Assembly: GCF_032118995.1 (NCBI RefSeq)
Contig: NC_092649.1
Coordinates: forward strand, 15,770,332 to 15,834,331
Length of the DNA stretch: 64,000 nt
Direction: 5' to 3'
Origin: Asterias amurensis
Lineage: Eukaryota > Echinodermata > Asteroidea > Forcipulatida > Asteriidae
The stretch's first letter is position 1. Every line of letters starts with the position of its first letter. Under the pieces are notes generated by a model. That model was not told where the DNA came from. It did no database searches and saw nothing but the letters and a program-made list of their open reading frames with translations. Made by a program: the position numbers and the translations under genes. Below, piece by piece: positions 1-12,595 of the stretch.

Positions 1-538
1 CCTGATCAGCACCCCAAGAATAGGAAAAAAAAACACCAGCAGTACCATCTACAAGTTCTGGGAAAGGCAAAACTACTATGAGAGTAGCTAAAAATATAAA
101 GGTAACTAATTTGTTTTTCTCTTTTGATTCAAAAACTTAATTTTGTAAAAGTAAAGTGATTGTTATAATATAGACACTTAACATAACTACGGTACGTCGT
201 CTGGCAAATAGACTGCTGCATCGCTGCTATGCTGTTGGAGCGACACATCAGCCATCCCTGGCTCGGTTTTTATTTATAAATTATGTTAGGCCTACTAAAT
301 TGTAGGCCTTGGTTTGTTCGCGGGAGGAAAAACAGGATTCTCAAAGTCAAAGGCTGTGGGAACAACCCTCATTTTGTTTCTCTTCGCCTGATGTTATTGT
401 CATATGTTATAAAGGCCATTCGACTGTCATGACTGTCACAAGGTCTGCTGATCTTTCGAATGTGAAATTTGGGATTGCTAGCTGCATGCAAACACTTGTT
501 TAATAATAATTTTTTATGACTTTGCGATTCTTTTTCAG
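1..538. other. Intronic/unassigned sequence left of the first exon
   Basis: No coding exon was recognised here on either strand. It is AT-rich and ends in a good polypyrimidine tract and AG acceptor for the + strand exon that follows. The missing C-terminal exons of BBS2 were looked for on the - strand and not seen. Confidence 0.4.
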
Positions 539-687
539 CACACATTTTCAAGATATTCCAATTGCCATTTGAGGAGGAGAAGAAGAGTTGGGACAGGATT
601 GTACTGAAGCTGAATGTCAAGATTCGAGCGGTGAAGAACAACAAATACAAACTCCCTGAGGAGCTTAAAGTCAAATTAGTGCAGTGA
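539..687 (+). CDS. Terminal coding exon of an unidentified gene
   Basis: A pyrimidine-rich tract ending in TTTTTCAG precedes an open frame of 48 codons closed by TGA at 685-687. The exon begins with two bases completing a codon from an upstream exon outside the window. The peptide is charged and lysine-rich: it starts HIFKIFQLPFEEEKKSW, has a basic middle and ends LPEELKVKLVQ. I do not recognise the family. It does not match the expected C-terminus of BBS2, which would be on the other strand. Support is the acceptor, codon-like composition and a poly(A) signal about 370 bases downstream. It could still be a spurious exon. Confidence 0.5.
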
Positions 688-1059
688 CTTCACTTGAATT
701 AGTGTTAACATTCAAAACTAGAAGAGCTCCTTAATCTTTCTTTTCCTCTTTTTTTCAACGTTGGGTTGTGCTGCATTTGAACCGAAAATGGCGTTCAGCA
801 ACCAAATAGCAACCATGTGACCAAGAAAACTGGTCCCTCTATGTTGAACTCTTTCAATACACACGTCTGGTCAGGAAGACATAGACTATTATGCTCACAA
901 AACAGTGGTATTCAAGGAAGATGATTCCAGCTTGTGATTCCAGTGTGGAATTCAGCAATTGTATGTACGTACACGAGATGAATAATTTTTTTTTGTCAGA
1001 TAGGATGCAGTTTGCACATAATGATGAGAATAATGTTTGAACAGTGTGTAAAAGATGAC

Positions 1060-1065
1060 AATAAA
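1060..1065 (+). terminator. Probable poly(A) signal AATAAA
   Basis: AATAAA lies about 370 bases after the TGA of the unidentified + strand exon, a plausible 3' UTR length. No other gene on this strand could use it. Confidence 0.45.
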
Positions 1066-1155
1066 ATAGTAAATGTATAAAAACCTATTTTTTTTCCCAG
1101 TTCTTATTTCAGCTTTCTCACAGGTGGATATTAACCATATCCAGATGAGTTGCCA

Positions 1156-1676
1156 GATATCCTGGTGGGATACGTTGGGATCCCATCGGGATCCCGATCA
1201 GTATCCCGTCGGGACATTTTGCCGGGATCCCGACCTATCCCGTCGGGATCCCGATGGGATAGGTCGGGATCCCGACAAAATATCCCGACGGGATAGGTCA
1301 GGATCCCAGTCATTATCCCGACGGTATCCCGACGGTATCCCGATCAGTTTCCCGTCGGGATACGTCTGGATACTGACCGGGATCCCGACCTATCCCGTCG
1401 GGATATTTTGTCGGGATCCCGGCGGGATAGGTCGGGATCCCAACCAATCCCATCGGGATCCCGTTCAGTATCCCGTCGGGATAATGACTGGGATCCCGAC
1501 CTATCCCGTCGGGATATTTTGTCGGGATCCCGACCTATCCCGTCGGGATCCCGACGGGATAGGTCGGGATCCCGACAAAATATCCCGGTGGGATAGGTCG
1601 GGATCCCGATCAGTATCCCAACGGGATTCCCGACCTATCCCACCGGGATATTGGTCGGGATCCCGACCACATTTTT
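1156..1676. repeat. GC-rich array of self-complementary words
   Basis: The stretch is built almost entirely from GGGATCCC (a perfect palindrome), CCCGTCGGGAT and CCTATCCCGTC in both orientations, with occasional inserts reading ATATTTTGTC. Because the words are their own near reverse complements, both strands read alike. A 215-codon frame opens at 1073 and runs through the array to 1720, giving RDPDLSRRDPDG-like repeats. The - strand also encodes a similar peptide, so the frame is best seen as a by-product of a period compatible with three. It borders the satellite directly on its right. Confidence 0.85.
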
Positions 1677-4600
1677 TAAGGGGATGCCGGCATAGGTCGA
1701 TTTTTCAGATTCGGGGGTGAACAAAATTTCTGTGATTTTATGCTTTCAAATGATACAAAAGATACTACTGAAGACATTTTATCAGTGCGGACTGGGTATA
1801 TAAGCGAAAGTTTGAGATTTTTAAAGAATTTTGTGCGTTTGAGTTTTTTGGTAAAAAATCCCAAAAAAATCTGTGATGCCGACATGGGTCGATTTTTCAG
1901 ATTCGGGGTGAACAAAGTTTCTGTGATTTTATGCTTTCAAATGATACAGAAGATACTACTGAAGACATTTTATCAGTGCGGACTGGGTATATAAGCGAAA
2001 GTTTGAGATTTTTTAAGAATATTGTGAGTTTGAGTTTTTGGTCAAAAATCCAAAAAAATCTGTGATGCCGGCATGGGTCGGTTTTTCAGATTTGGGGTTA
2101 ACAAAATTTGTATGATTTTATGCATTCAAATGATACAGAAGATACCACTGAAGATATTTTATCAGGGCGGACTGGGTATATAAGCGAAAGTTTGAGATTT
2201 TTAAAGAATTTTGTGAGTTTGAGTTTTTTGTCAAAAATCCGAAAAGATCTGTGATGCCGGCATGGGTCGATTTTTCAGATTTGGTGTAAAAATACTTTCT
2301 GTGATTTTATGCTTTCAAATGATACAGAAGATACTAATAAAGACATTTTATCAGTGCGGACTGGGTATATAAGGGAAAGTTTGAGATTTTTAAAGAATGT
2401 TGTGAGGTTGTGTTTTTGGTCAAAAATCCCCAAAAATCTGTGATGCCGGCATGGGTCGATTTTACAGATTCGAGGTGAACAAAATTTCTGTGATTTTATG
2501 CTTTCAAATGATACAGAAGATACTACTGAAGACATTTTATCAGTGCGGACTGGGTATATAAGCGAAAGTTTGAGATTTATAAAGAATTTTGTGAGTTTGT
2601 GTTTTTGGTCAAAAATCCCAAAAAATCTGTAATGCCGGCATGGGTCGATTTTTCAGATTCGGGGTGAACAAAATTTCTGTGATTTTATGCTTTCAAATGA
2701 TACAGAAGATACTACTGAAGACATTTTATCAGTGCGGACTGGGTATATAAGAGAAAGTTTGAGATTTTGAAAGAATTTTGTGAGTATGTGTTTTTGGTCA
2801 AAAATCCAAAAAAAAATATCTGTGATGCCGGCATGGGTTGATTTTTCAGATTTGGGGTGAACAAAAATTCTGTGATTTTATGCTTTCAAATGATACAGAA
2901 GATACTACTGAAGACATTTTGTCAGTGCGGACTGGGTATATAAGCGAAAATTTGAGATTTTCAAAGAATTTTGTGAGTATGTGTTTTTGGTAAAAAATCC
3001 CCAAAAAATCTGTGATGCCGGCATGGGTCGATTTTTCTGATTTGGGGTAAAAATATTTTCTGTTATTTTATGCTTTCAAATGATACAGAAGATACTACTA
3101 AAGACATTTTATCAGTGCGGACTGGGTATATAAGCGAAAGTTTGAGATTTTTAAATAATTTTGTGAGTTTGAGTTTTTGGTCAAAAATCCCAAAAAATCT
3201 GTGATGCCGGCATGGGTCAATTTTTCAGATTTTGGGTGAACAAAATTTCTGTGATTTTATGCTTTCAAATGATACAGAAGATACTACTAAAGACATTTTA
3301 TCAGTGCGGACTGGGTGTATAAGCGAAAGTTTGAGATTTTTAAAGAATTTTGTAAGTTTGTGTTTTTGGTCAAAAATCCAAAAAAAATCTGTGATGCCGG
3401 CATGGGTCGATTTTATGCTTTCAAATGATACAGAAGATACTACTAAAGACATTTTATCAGTGCGGACTGGGTATATAAGCGAAAGTTTGAGATTTATAAA
3501 GAATTTTGTGAGTTTGAGTTTTTGGTCAAAAATCCCAAAAAATCTGTGATGCCGGCATGGGTCGATTTTTCAGATTCGTGGTGAACAAAAATTCTGTGAT
3601 TTTATGCTTTCAAATGATACAGAAGATACTACTAAAGACATTTTATCAGTGCGGACTGGGTAAATTAGCAAAAGTTTGAGATTTTTAAAGAATTTTGTGA
3701 GTTTGAGTTTTTGGTCAAAAAAACAAAAACATCTGTGATGCCGGCATGGGTCGATTTTTCAGATTTGGGGTGAAAATATTTTCTGTGATTTTATGCTTTC
3801 AAATGATACAGAAGATACTACTGAAGATATTTTATCCGTGCGGACTGGATATAAAAGCGAAAGTTTGAGATTTTTAAAGAATTTTGTGAGTTTGAGTTTT
3901 TGGTCAAAAAACCAAAAAAATCTGTGATGCCGGCATGGGTCAATTTTTCAGATTCAGGGTAAACAAAATTTCTGTGATTTTATGCTTTCAAATGATACAG
4001 AAGATACTACCAAAGATATTTTATCAGTGCGGACTGGGTATATAAGCGAAAGTTTGAGATTTTAAAAGAGTTTTGTGAGTTTGTGTTTTTGGTCAAAAAT
4101 CCCAAAAAATCTGTGATGCCGGCATGGGTCGATTTTTCAGATTTGGGGTGAAAACATTTTCTGTGATTTTATGCTTTCAAATGATACAGAAGATACTACT
4201 GAAGACATTTTATCAGTGCGGACTGGGTATATAAGCGAAAGTTTGAGACTATTAAAGAATTTTGTGAGTATGTGTTTTTGGTCAAAAATCAAAAAAAAAA
4301 TCTGTGATGCCAGCATGGGTCGGTTTTTCAGATTCGGGGTGAACAAAATTTCTGTGATTTTATGCTTTCAAATGATACAGAAGATACTACTGAAGACATT
4401 TTATCAGTGCGAACTGGGTAAATTAGCGAAAGTTTGAGATTTTTTAAGAATTTTGTGAGTTTGAGTTTTTGGTCAAAAATCCCAAAAAATCTGTGATGCC
4501 GGCATGGGTTGATTTTTCAGATTTGGGGTGAAAACATTTTCTGTGATTTGATGCTTTCAAATGATACAGAAGATACTACCAAAGACATTTTATCAGTGCA

Positions 4601-7600
4601 GACTGGGTATATAAGCGAAAGTTTGAGATTTTTAAAGAATTTTGTGAGTTTGAGTTTTTGGTCAAAAATCCAAAAAAATCTGTGATGCCGGCATGGGTCG
4701 ATTTTTCAGATTTGGGGTGAACAAAATTTCTGTGATTTTATGCTTTCAAATGATACAGAAGATACTACTGAAGATATTTTATCAGTGTGGACTGGGTATA
4801 TAAGGGAAAGTTTGAGATTTATAAAGAATTTTGTGAGGTTGTGTTTTTGGTCAAAAATCCCCAAAAATCTGTGATGCCGGCATGGGTCGATTTTTCAGAT
4901 TCGGGGTGAACAAAATTTCTGTGATTTTTGCTTTCAAATGATACAGAAGATACTACCAAAGATATTTTATCAGTGCGGACTGGGTATAAAAGCGAAAGTT
5001 TGAGATTTTTAAAGAATTTTGTGAGTTTGTGTTTTTGGTCAAAAATCCAAAAATATCTGTGATGCCGGCATGGGTCGATTTTTCAGATTTGGGGTGAAAA
5101 CATTTTCTGTGATTTTATGCTTTCAAATGATACAGAAGATACTACCAAAGACATTTTATCAGTGCGGACTAGGTATATAAGCGAAAGTTTGAGATTTTTA
5201 AAGAATTTTGTGAGTTTTTGTTTTTGGTCAAAAATCCAAAAAAAATTGTGATGCCGGCATGGGTCGATTTTTCAGATTTGGGGTGAAAACATTTTCTGTG
5301 ATTTTATGCTTTCAAATGATACAGAAGATACTACTAAAGACAATTTATCAGTGCGTACGGGTATATAAGCGAAAGTTTGAGATTTTTAAAGAATTTTGTG
5401 AGTTTGTGTTTTTGGTCAAAAATTCCAAAAAATCTGTGATGCCGGCATGGGTCGATTTTTCAGATTCGGGGTGAACAAAATTTCTGTGATTTTATGCTTT
5501 CAAATGATACAGAAGATACTACTAAAGACATTTTATCAGTGCGGACTGGGTAAATTAATGAAAGTTTGAGATTTTTAAAGAATTTTGTGAGTTTGAGTTT
5601 TTAGTCAAAAAACCAAAAAAATCTGTGATGCCGGCATGGGTCAATTTTTCAGATTCGGGGTGAACAAAATTTCTGTGATTTTTGCTTTCAAATGATACAG
5701 AAGATACTACCAAAGATATTTTATCAGTGCGGACTGGGTATACAAGCGAAAGTTTGAGATTTTTAAAGAATTTTGTGAGTTTGTGTTTTTGGTCAAAAAT
5801 CCAAAAATATCTGTGATGCCGGCATGGGTCGATTTTTCAGATTTGGGGTGAAAACATTTTCTGTGATTTTATGCTTTCAAATGATACAGAAGATACTACT
5901 GAAGACATTTTATCAGTGCGGGCTGGGTATATAAGCGAAAGTTTGAGATTTTTAAAGAATTTTGTGAGTTTGAGTTTTTGGTCAAAAATCCAAAAAAATC
6001 TGTGATGCCGGCATGGGTCGATTTTTCAGATTTGGGGTGAACAAAATTTCTGTAATTTTATGCTTTCAAATGATACAGAAGATACTTCTAAAGACATTTT
6101 ATCAGTGCGGACTGGGTGTATAGGCGAAAGTTTGAGATTTTTTAAGAATTTTGTGAGTTTGAGTTTTTGGTCAAAAAACCAAAAAAATCTGTCATGCCGC
6201 CATGGGTCGATTTGTCAGATTTGGGGTGAAAATATTTTCTGTGATTTAATGCTTTCAAATGATACAGAAGATACTGCTAAAGACATTTTATCAGTGCAGA
6301 CTGGGTATATAAGCGAAAGTTTGAGATTTTTAAAGAATTTTGTGAGTTTGAGTTTTTGGTAAAAAATCCAAAAAAATCTGTGATGCCGGCATGGGTCGAT
6401 TTTTCAGATTTGGGGTGAACAAAATTTCTGTGATTTTATGCTTTCAAATGATACAGAAGATACTACCAAAGACAATTTATCAGTCCGGACTGGGTATATA
6501 AGCGAAAGTTTGAGATTTATAAAGAATTTTGTGAGTTTGAGTTTTTGGTCAAAAATCCCAAAAAATCTGTGATGCCGGCATGGGTCGATTTTTCAGATTC
6601 GTGGTGAACAAAAATTCTGTGATTTTATGCTTTCAAATGATACAGAAGATACTAATAAAGACATTTTATCAGTGCAGACTGGGTAAATTAGCGAAAGTTT
6701 GAGATTTTTAAAGAATTTTGTGAGTTTGTGTTTTTGGTCAAAAATCCAAAAAAATCTGTGATGCCGGCATGGGTCTGTTTTTCAGATTCGGGGTGAACAA
6801 AATTTCTGTGATTTTATGCTTTCAAATGATACAGAAGATACTACTGAAGACATGTTATCAGTGCGGACTGGGTATATAAGCGAAAGTTTGAGATTTATAA
6901 AGAATTTTGTGAGTATGTGTTTTTGGTCAAAAATCCAAAAAAATCTGTGATGCCGGCATGGGTCGGTTTTTCAGATTCGGGGTGAACAACATTTCTGTGA
7001 TTTTATGCTTTAAAATGATACAGAAGATACTACTGAAGACATTTTATCAGTGCAGACTGGGTATATAAGCGAAAGTTTGAGATTTTTAAAGAATTTTGTG
7101 AGTATGTGTTTTTGGTCAAAAAACCAAAAAAATCTGTGATGCCGGCATGGGTCGATTTGTCAGATTTGGGGTGAAATTATTTTCTGTGATTTTTATGCTT
7201 TCAAATGATACAGAAGATACTACTGCAGACATTTTATCAGTGCGGACTGGGTATATCAGCGAAAGTTTAAGATTTTTAAAGAATTTTGTGAGTTTGAGTT
7301 TTTTTGGAAAAAAAACAAAAAAATATGTGATGCCGGCATGGGTCAATTTTTCAGATTCAGGGTAAACAAAATTTCTGTGATTTTATGCTTTCAAATGATA
7401 CAGAAGATACTACCAAAGATATTTTATCAGTGCGGACTGGGTATATAAGCGAAAGTTTGAGATTTTAAAAGAGTTTTGTGAGTTTGTGTTTTTGGTCAAA
7501 AATCCCAAAAAATCTGTGATGCCGGCATGGGTCGATTTTTCAGATTTGGGGTGAAAACATTTTCTGTGATTTTATGCTTTCAAATGATACAGAAGATACT

Positions 7601-8459
7601 ACTGAAGACATTTTATCAGTGCGGACTGGGTATATAAGCGAAAGTTTGAGACTTTTAAAGAATTTTGTGAGTATGTGTTTTTGGTCAAAAATCAAAAAAA
7701 AAATCTGTGATGCCAGCATGGGTCGGTTTTTCAGATTCGGGGTGAACAAAACTTCTGTGATTTTATGCTTTCAAATGATACAGAAGATACTACTGAAGAC
7801 ATTTTATCAGTGCGGACTGGGTATATAAGCGAAAGTTTGAGATTTTTAAAGAATTTTGTGAGTTTGAGTTTTTGGTCAAAAATCCAAAAAAATCTGTGAT
7901 GCCGGCATGGGTCGATTTTTCAGATTCGGGTGAACAAAATTTCTGTGATTTTATGCTTTCAAATGATACAGAAGATACTACTGAAGACATTTTATCAGTG
8001 CGGACTGGGTATATAAGCGAAAGTTTGAGATTTATAAAGAATTTTGTGAGTTTGAGTTTTTGGTCAAAAATCCCAAAAAATCTGTGATGCCGGCATGGGT
8101 CGATTTTTCAGATTCGGGGTGAACAAAATTTCTGTGATTTTATGCTTTCAAATGATACAGAAGATACTAATAAAGACATTTTATCAGTGCAGACTGGGTA
8201 AATTAGCGAAAGTTTGAGATTTTTAAAGAATTTTGTGAGTTTGAGTTTTTGGTCAAAAATCCCAAAAAATCTGTGATGCCGGCATGGGTCGATTTTTCAG
8301 ATTTGGGGTGAAAACATTTTCTGTGATTTTATGCTTTCAAATGATACAGAAGATACTACTGAAGACATTTTATCAGTGCGGACTGGGTATATAAGCGAAA
8401 GTTTGAGATTTTTAAAGAATTTTGTGAGGTTGAGTTTTTGGTAAAAAATCCAAAAAAAT

Positions 8460-11057
8460 CTGTGATGCCGGCATGGGTCGATTTTTCAGATTTGGGGTGA
8501 ACAAAATTTCTGTGATTTTATGCTTTCAAATGATACAGAAGATACTACTGAAGATATTTTATCAGTGCGGACTGGGTATATAAGCGAAAGTTTGAGATTT
8601 TTAAAGAATTTTGTGAGTATGTGTTTTTGGTCAAAAATCAAAAAAAATCTGTGATGCCGGCATGGGTCGGTTTTTCAGATTCGGGGGTGAACAAAATTTC
8701 TGTGATTTTATGCTTTCAAATGATACAGAAGATACTACTGAAGACATTTTATCAGTGCAGACTGGGTATAAAAGCGAAAGTGTGAGATTTATAAAGAATT
8801 TTGTGAGTTTGAGTTTTTGGTCAAAAATCCAAAAAAATCTGTGATGCCGGCATGGGTCGATTTTTCAGATTCGGGGTGAACAAAATTTCTGTGATTTTAT
8901 GCTTTCAAATGATACAGAAGATACTACCAAAGACATTTTATCAGTGCGGACTGGGTAAATTAGCGAAAGTTTGAGATTTTTGGTCAAAAATCCAAAAAAA
9001 TCTGTGATGCCGGCATGGGTCGATTTTTCAGATTTTGGGTGAAAATATTTTCTGTGATTTTATGCTTTCAAATGATACAGAAGATACTACTGAAGACATT
9101 TTATCAGTGCGGACTGGGTATATAAGCGAAAGTTTGAGATTTTAAAAGAATTTTGTGAGTTTGTGTTTTTGGTCAAAAATCCCAAAAAATCTGTGATGCC
9201 GGCATGGGTCGATTTTTCAGATTTGGGGTGAAAACATTTTCTGTGATTTTATGCTTTCAAATGATACAGAAGATACTACTGAAGACATTTTATCAGAGCG
9301 GACTGGGTATATAAGCGAAAGTTTGAGATTTTTAAAGAATTTTGTGAGTATGTGTTTTGGGTCAAAAATCAAAAAAAAATCTGTGATGCCAGCATGGGTC
9401 GGTTTTTCAGATTCGGGGTGAACAAAATTTCTGTGATTTTATGCTTTCAAATGATACAGAAGATACTACTGAAGACATTTTATCAGTGCGAACTGGGTAT
9501 AAAAGCGAAAGTTTGAGATTTATAAAGAATTTTGTGAGTTTGAGTTTTTGGTCAAAAATCCCAAAAAATCTATGATGCCGGCATGGGTCGATTTTTCAGA
9601 TTTGGGGTGAAAACATTTTCTGTGAATTTATGCTTTCAAATGATACAGAAGATACTACTGAAGACATTTTATCAGTGCGGGCTGGGTATATAAGCGAAAG
9701 TTTGAGATTTTTAAAGAGTTTTGTGAGTTTGAGTTTTTGGTCAAAAATCCAAAAAAATCTGTGATGCCGGCATGGGTCGATTTTTCAGATTTGGGGTGAA
9801 CAAAATTTCTGTGATTTTATGCTTTCAAATGATACAGAAGATACTACTGAAGATATTTTATCAGTGCGGACTGGGTATATAAGCGAAAGTTTGAGATTTT
9901 TAAAGAATTTTGTGAGTATGTGTTTTTGGTCAAAAATCAAAAAAAATCTGTGATGCCGGCATGGGTCGGTTTTTCAGATTCGGGGGTGAACAAAATTTCT
10001 GTGATTTTATGCTTTCAAATGATACAGAAGATACTACTGAAGACATTTTATCAGTGCAGACTGGGTATAAAAGCGAAAGTGTGAGATTTATAAAGAATTT
10101 TGTGAGTTTGAGTTTTTGGTCAAAAATCCAAAAAAATCTGTGATGCCGGCATGGGTCGATTTTTCAGATTCGGGGTGAACAAAATTTCTGTGATTTTATG
10201 CTTTCAAATGATACAGAAGATACTACCAAAGACATTTTATCAGTGCGGACTGGGTAAATTAGCGAAAGTTTGAGATTTTTGGTCAAAAATCCAAAAAAAT
10301 CTGTGATGCCGGCATGGGCGATTTTTCAGATTTTGGGTGAAAATATTTTCTGTGATTTTATGCTTTCAAATGATACAGAAGATACTACTGAAGACATTTT
10401 ATCAGTGCGGACTGGGTATATAAGCGAAAGTTTGAGATTTTAAAAGAATTTTGTGAGTTTGTGTTTTTGGTCAAAAATCCCAAAAAATCTGTGATGCCGG
10501 CATGGGTCGATTTTTCAGATTTGGGGTGAAAACATTTTCTGTGATTTTATGCTTTCAAATGATACAGAAGATACTACTGAAGACATTTTATCAGAGCGGA
10601 CTGGGTATATAAGCGAAAGTTTGAGATTTTTAAAGAATTTTGTGAGTATGTGTTTTGGGTCAAAAATCAAAAAAAAATCTGTGATGCCAGCATGGGTCGG
10701 TTTTTCAGATTCGGGGTGAACAAAATTTCTGTGATTTTATGCTTTCAAATGATACAGAAGATACTACTGAAGACATTTTATCAGTGCGAACTGGGTATAA
10801 AAGCGAAAGTTTGAGATTTATAAAGAATTTTGTGAGTTTGAGTTTTTGGTCAAAAATCCCAAAAAATCTATGATGCCGGCATGGGTCGATTTTTCAGATT
10901 TGGGGTGAAAACATTTTCTGTGAATTTATGCTTTCAAATGATACAGAAGATACTACTGAAGACATTTTATCAGTGCGGGCTGGGTATATAAGCGAAAGTT
11001 TGAGATTTTTAAAGAGTTTTGTGAGTTTGAGTTTTTGGTCAAAAATCAAAAAAAATC
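8460..11057. repeat. Satellite higher-order repeat, two ~1299-bp units
   Basis: About 8460-9758 and 9759-11057 are nearly identical over seven monomers. They share private variants such as TCGGGGGTGA (around 8683 and 9982) and a short monomer lacking the AAAGAATTTTGTGAG segment (near 8975 and 10274). One visible difference is a lost base in the second copy (CATGGGCGATT near 10314). Confidence 0.85.
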
Positions 11058-12595
11058 TGTGATGCCGGCATGGATCGATTTTTCAGATTTGGGGTGAACA
11101 AAATTTTTGTGGTTTTTATGCTTTCAAATGATACAGAAGATACTACTAAAGACATTTGATCAATGCAGACTGGGTAAATTAGCGAAAGTTTGAGATTTTT
11201 AAAGAATTTTGTGAGTTTATGTTTTTGGTCAAAAATCCCCAAAAATCTGTGATGCCAGCAGGGGTCGATTTTTCAGATTCGTGGTGAAAACATTTTCTGT
11301 GATTTGATGCTTTCAAATGATACAGAAGATACTACCAAAGACATTTTATCAGTGCAGACTGGGTATATAAGCGAAAGTTTGAGATTTTTAAAGAATTTTG
11401 TGAGTTTGAGTTTTTGGTCAAAAATCCCAAAAAATCTGTGATGCCGGCATGGGTCGATTTTTCAGATTTGGGGTGAACAAAATTTCTGTGATTTTATGCT
11501 TTCAAATGATACAGAAGATACTACTGAAGACATTTTGTCAGTGCGGGCTGGGTATATAAGCAAAAGTTTGAGATTTTTAAAGAATTTTGTGAGTTTGAGT
11601 TTTTGGTAAAAAATCCAAAAACATCTGTGATGCCGGCATGGGTCGATTTTTCAGATTTGGGGTGAACAAAATTTCTATGATTTTATGCTTACTAATGATA
11701 CAGAAGATACTACCAAAGACATTTTATCAGTGCGGACTGGGTATATAAGCGAAAGTTTGAGATTTTTAAAGAATTTTGTGAGTATGTGTTTTTGGTCAAA
11801 AATCAAAAAAAATCTGTGATGCCGGCATGGGTCGGTTTTTCAGATTTTTGGTGAAAATATTTTCTGTGATTTTATGCTTTCAAATGATACAGAAGATACT
11901 ACTGAAGATATTTTATCAGTGTGGACTGGGTATATAAGGGAAAGTTTGAGATTTATAAAGAATTTTGTGAGGTTGTGTTTTTGGTCAAAAATCCCAAAAA
12001 ATCTGTGATGCCGGCATGGGTCGATTTTTCAGATTTGGGGTGAACAAAATTTCTGTGATTTTATGCTTTCAAATGATACAGAAGATACTACTGAAGACAT
12101 GTTATCAGTGCGGGCTGGGTATATAAGCGAAAGTTTGAGATTTTTAAAGAATTTTGTGAGTTTGAGTTTTTGGTCAAAAATCCCAAAAAATCTGTGATGC
12201 CGGCATGGGTCGATTTTTCAGATTTGGGGTGAACAAAATTTCTGTGATTTTATGCTTTCAAATGATACAGAAGATACTACCAAAGACATTTTATCAGTGC
12301 GGACTGGGTATATAAGCGAAAGTTTGAGATTTTTAAAGAATTTTGTGAGTTTGCGTTTTTGGTCAAAAATCAAAAAAAAATTTGTGATGCCGGCATGGGT
12401 CGATTTTTCAGATTTGGGGTGAAAATACTTTCTGTGATTTAATGCTTTCAAATGATACAGAAGATACTACCAAAGACATTTTATCAGTGCGGACTGGGTA
12501 TATAAGCGAAAGTTTGAGATTTTTAAAGAATTTTGTGAGTTTTTGTTTTGGGTAAAAAATCCAAAAAAATCTGTGATGCCGGCATGGGTCGATTT

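Noticed and set aside
1156..1676. CRISPR-like direct repeats
   Set aside because: The repeats have no unique spacers of even length, and the DNA is from an animal genome.
1073..1720. 215-codon frame with RDPDLSRRDPDG repeats
   Set aside because: It runs through a self-complementary array and the other strand gives the same peptide; no splice or start context supports a gene.
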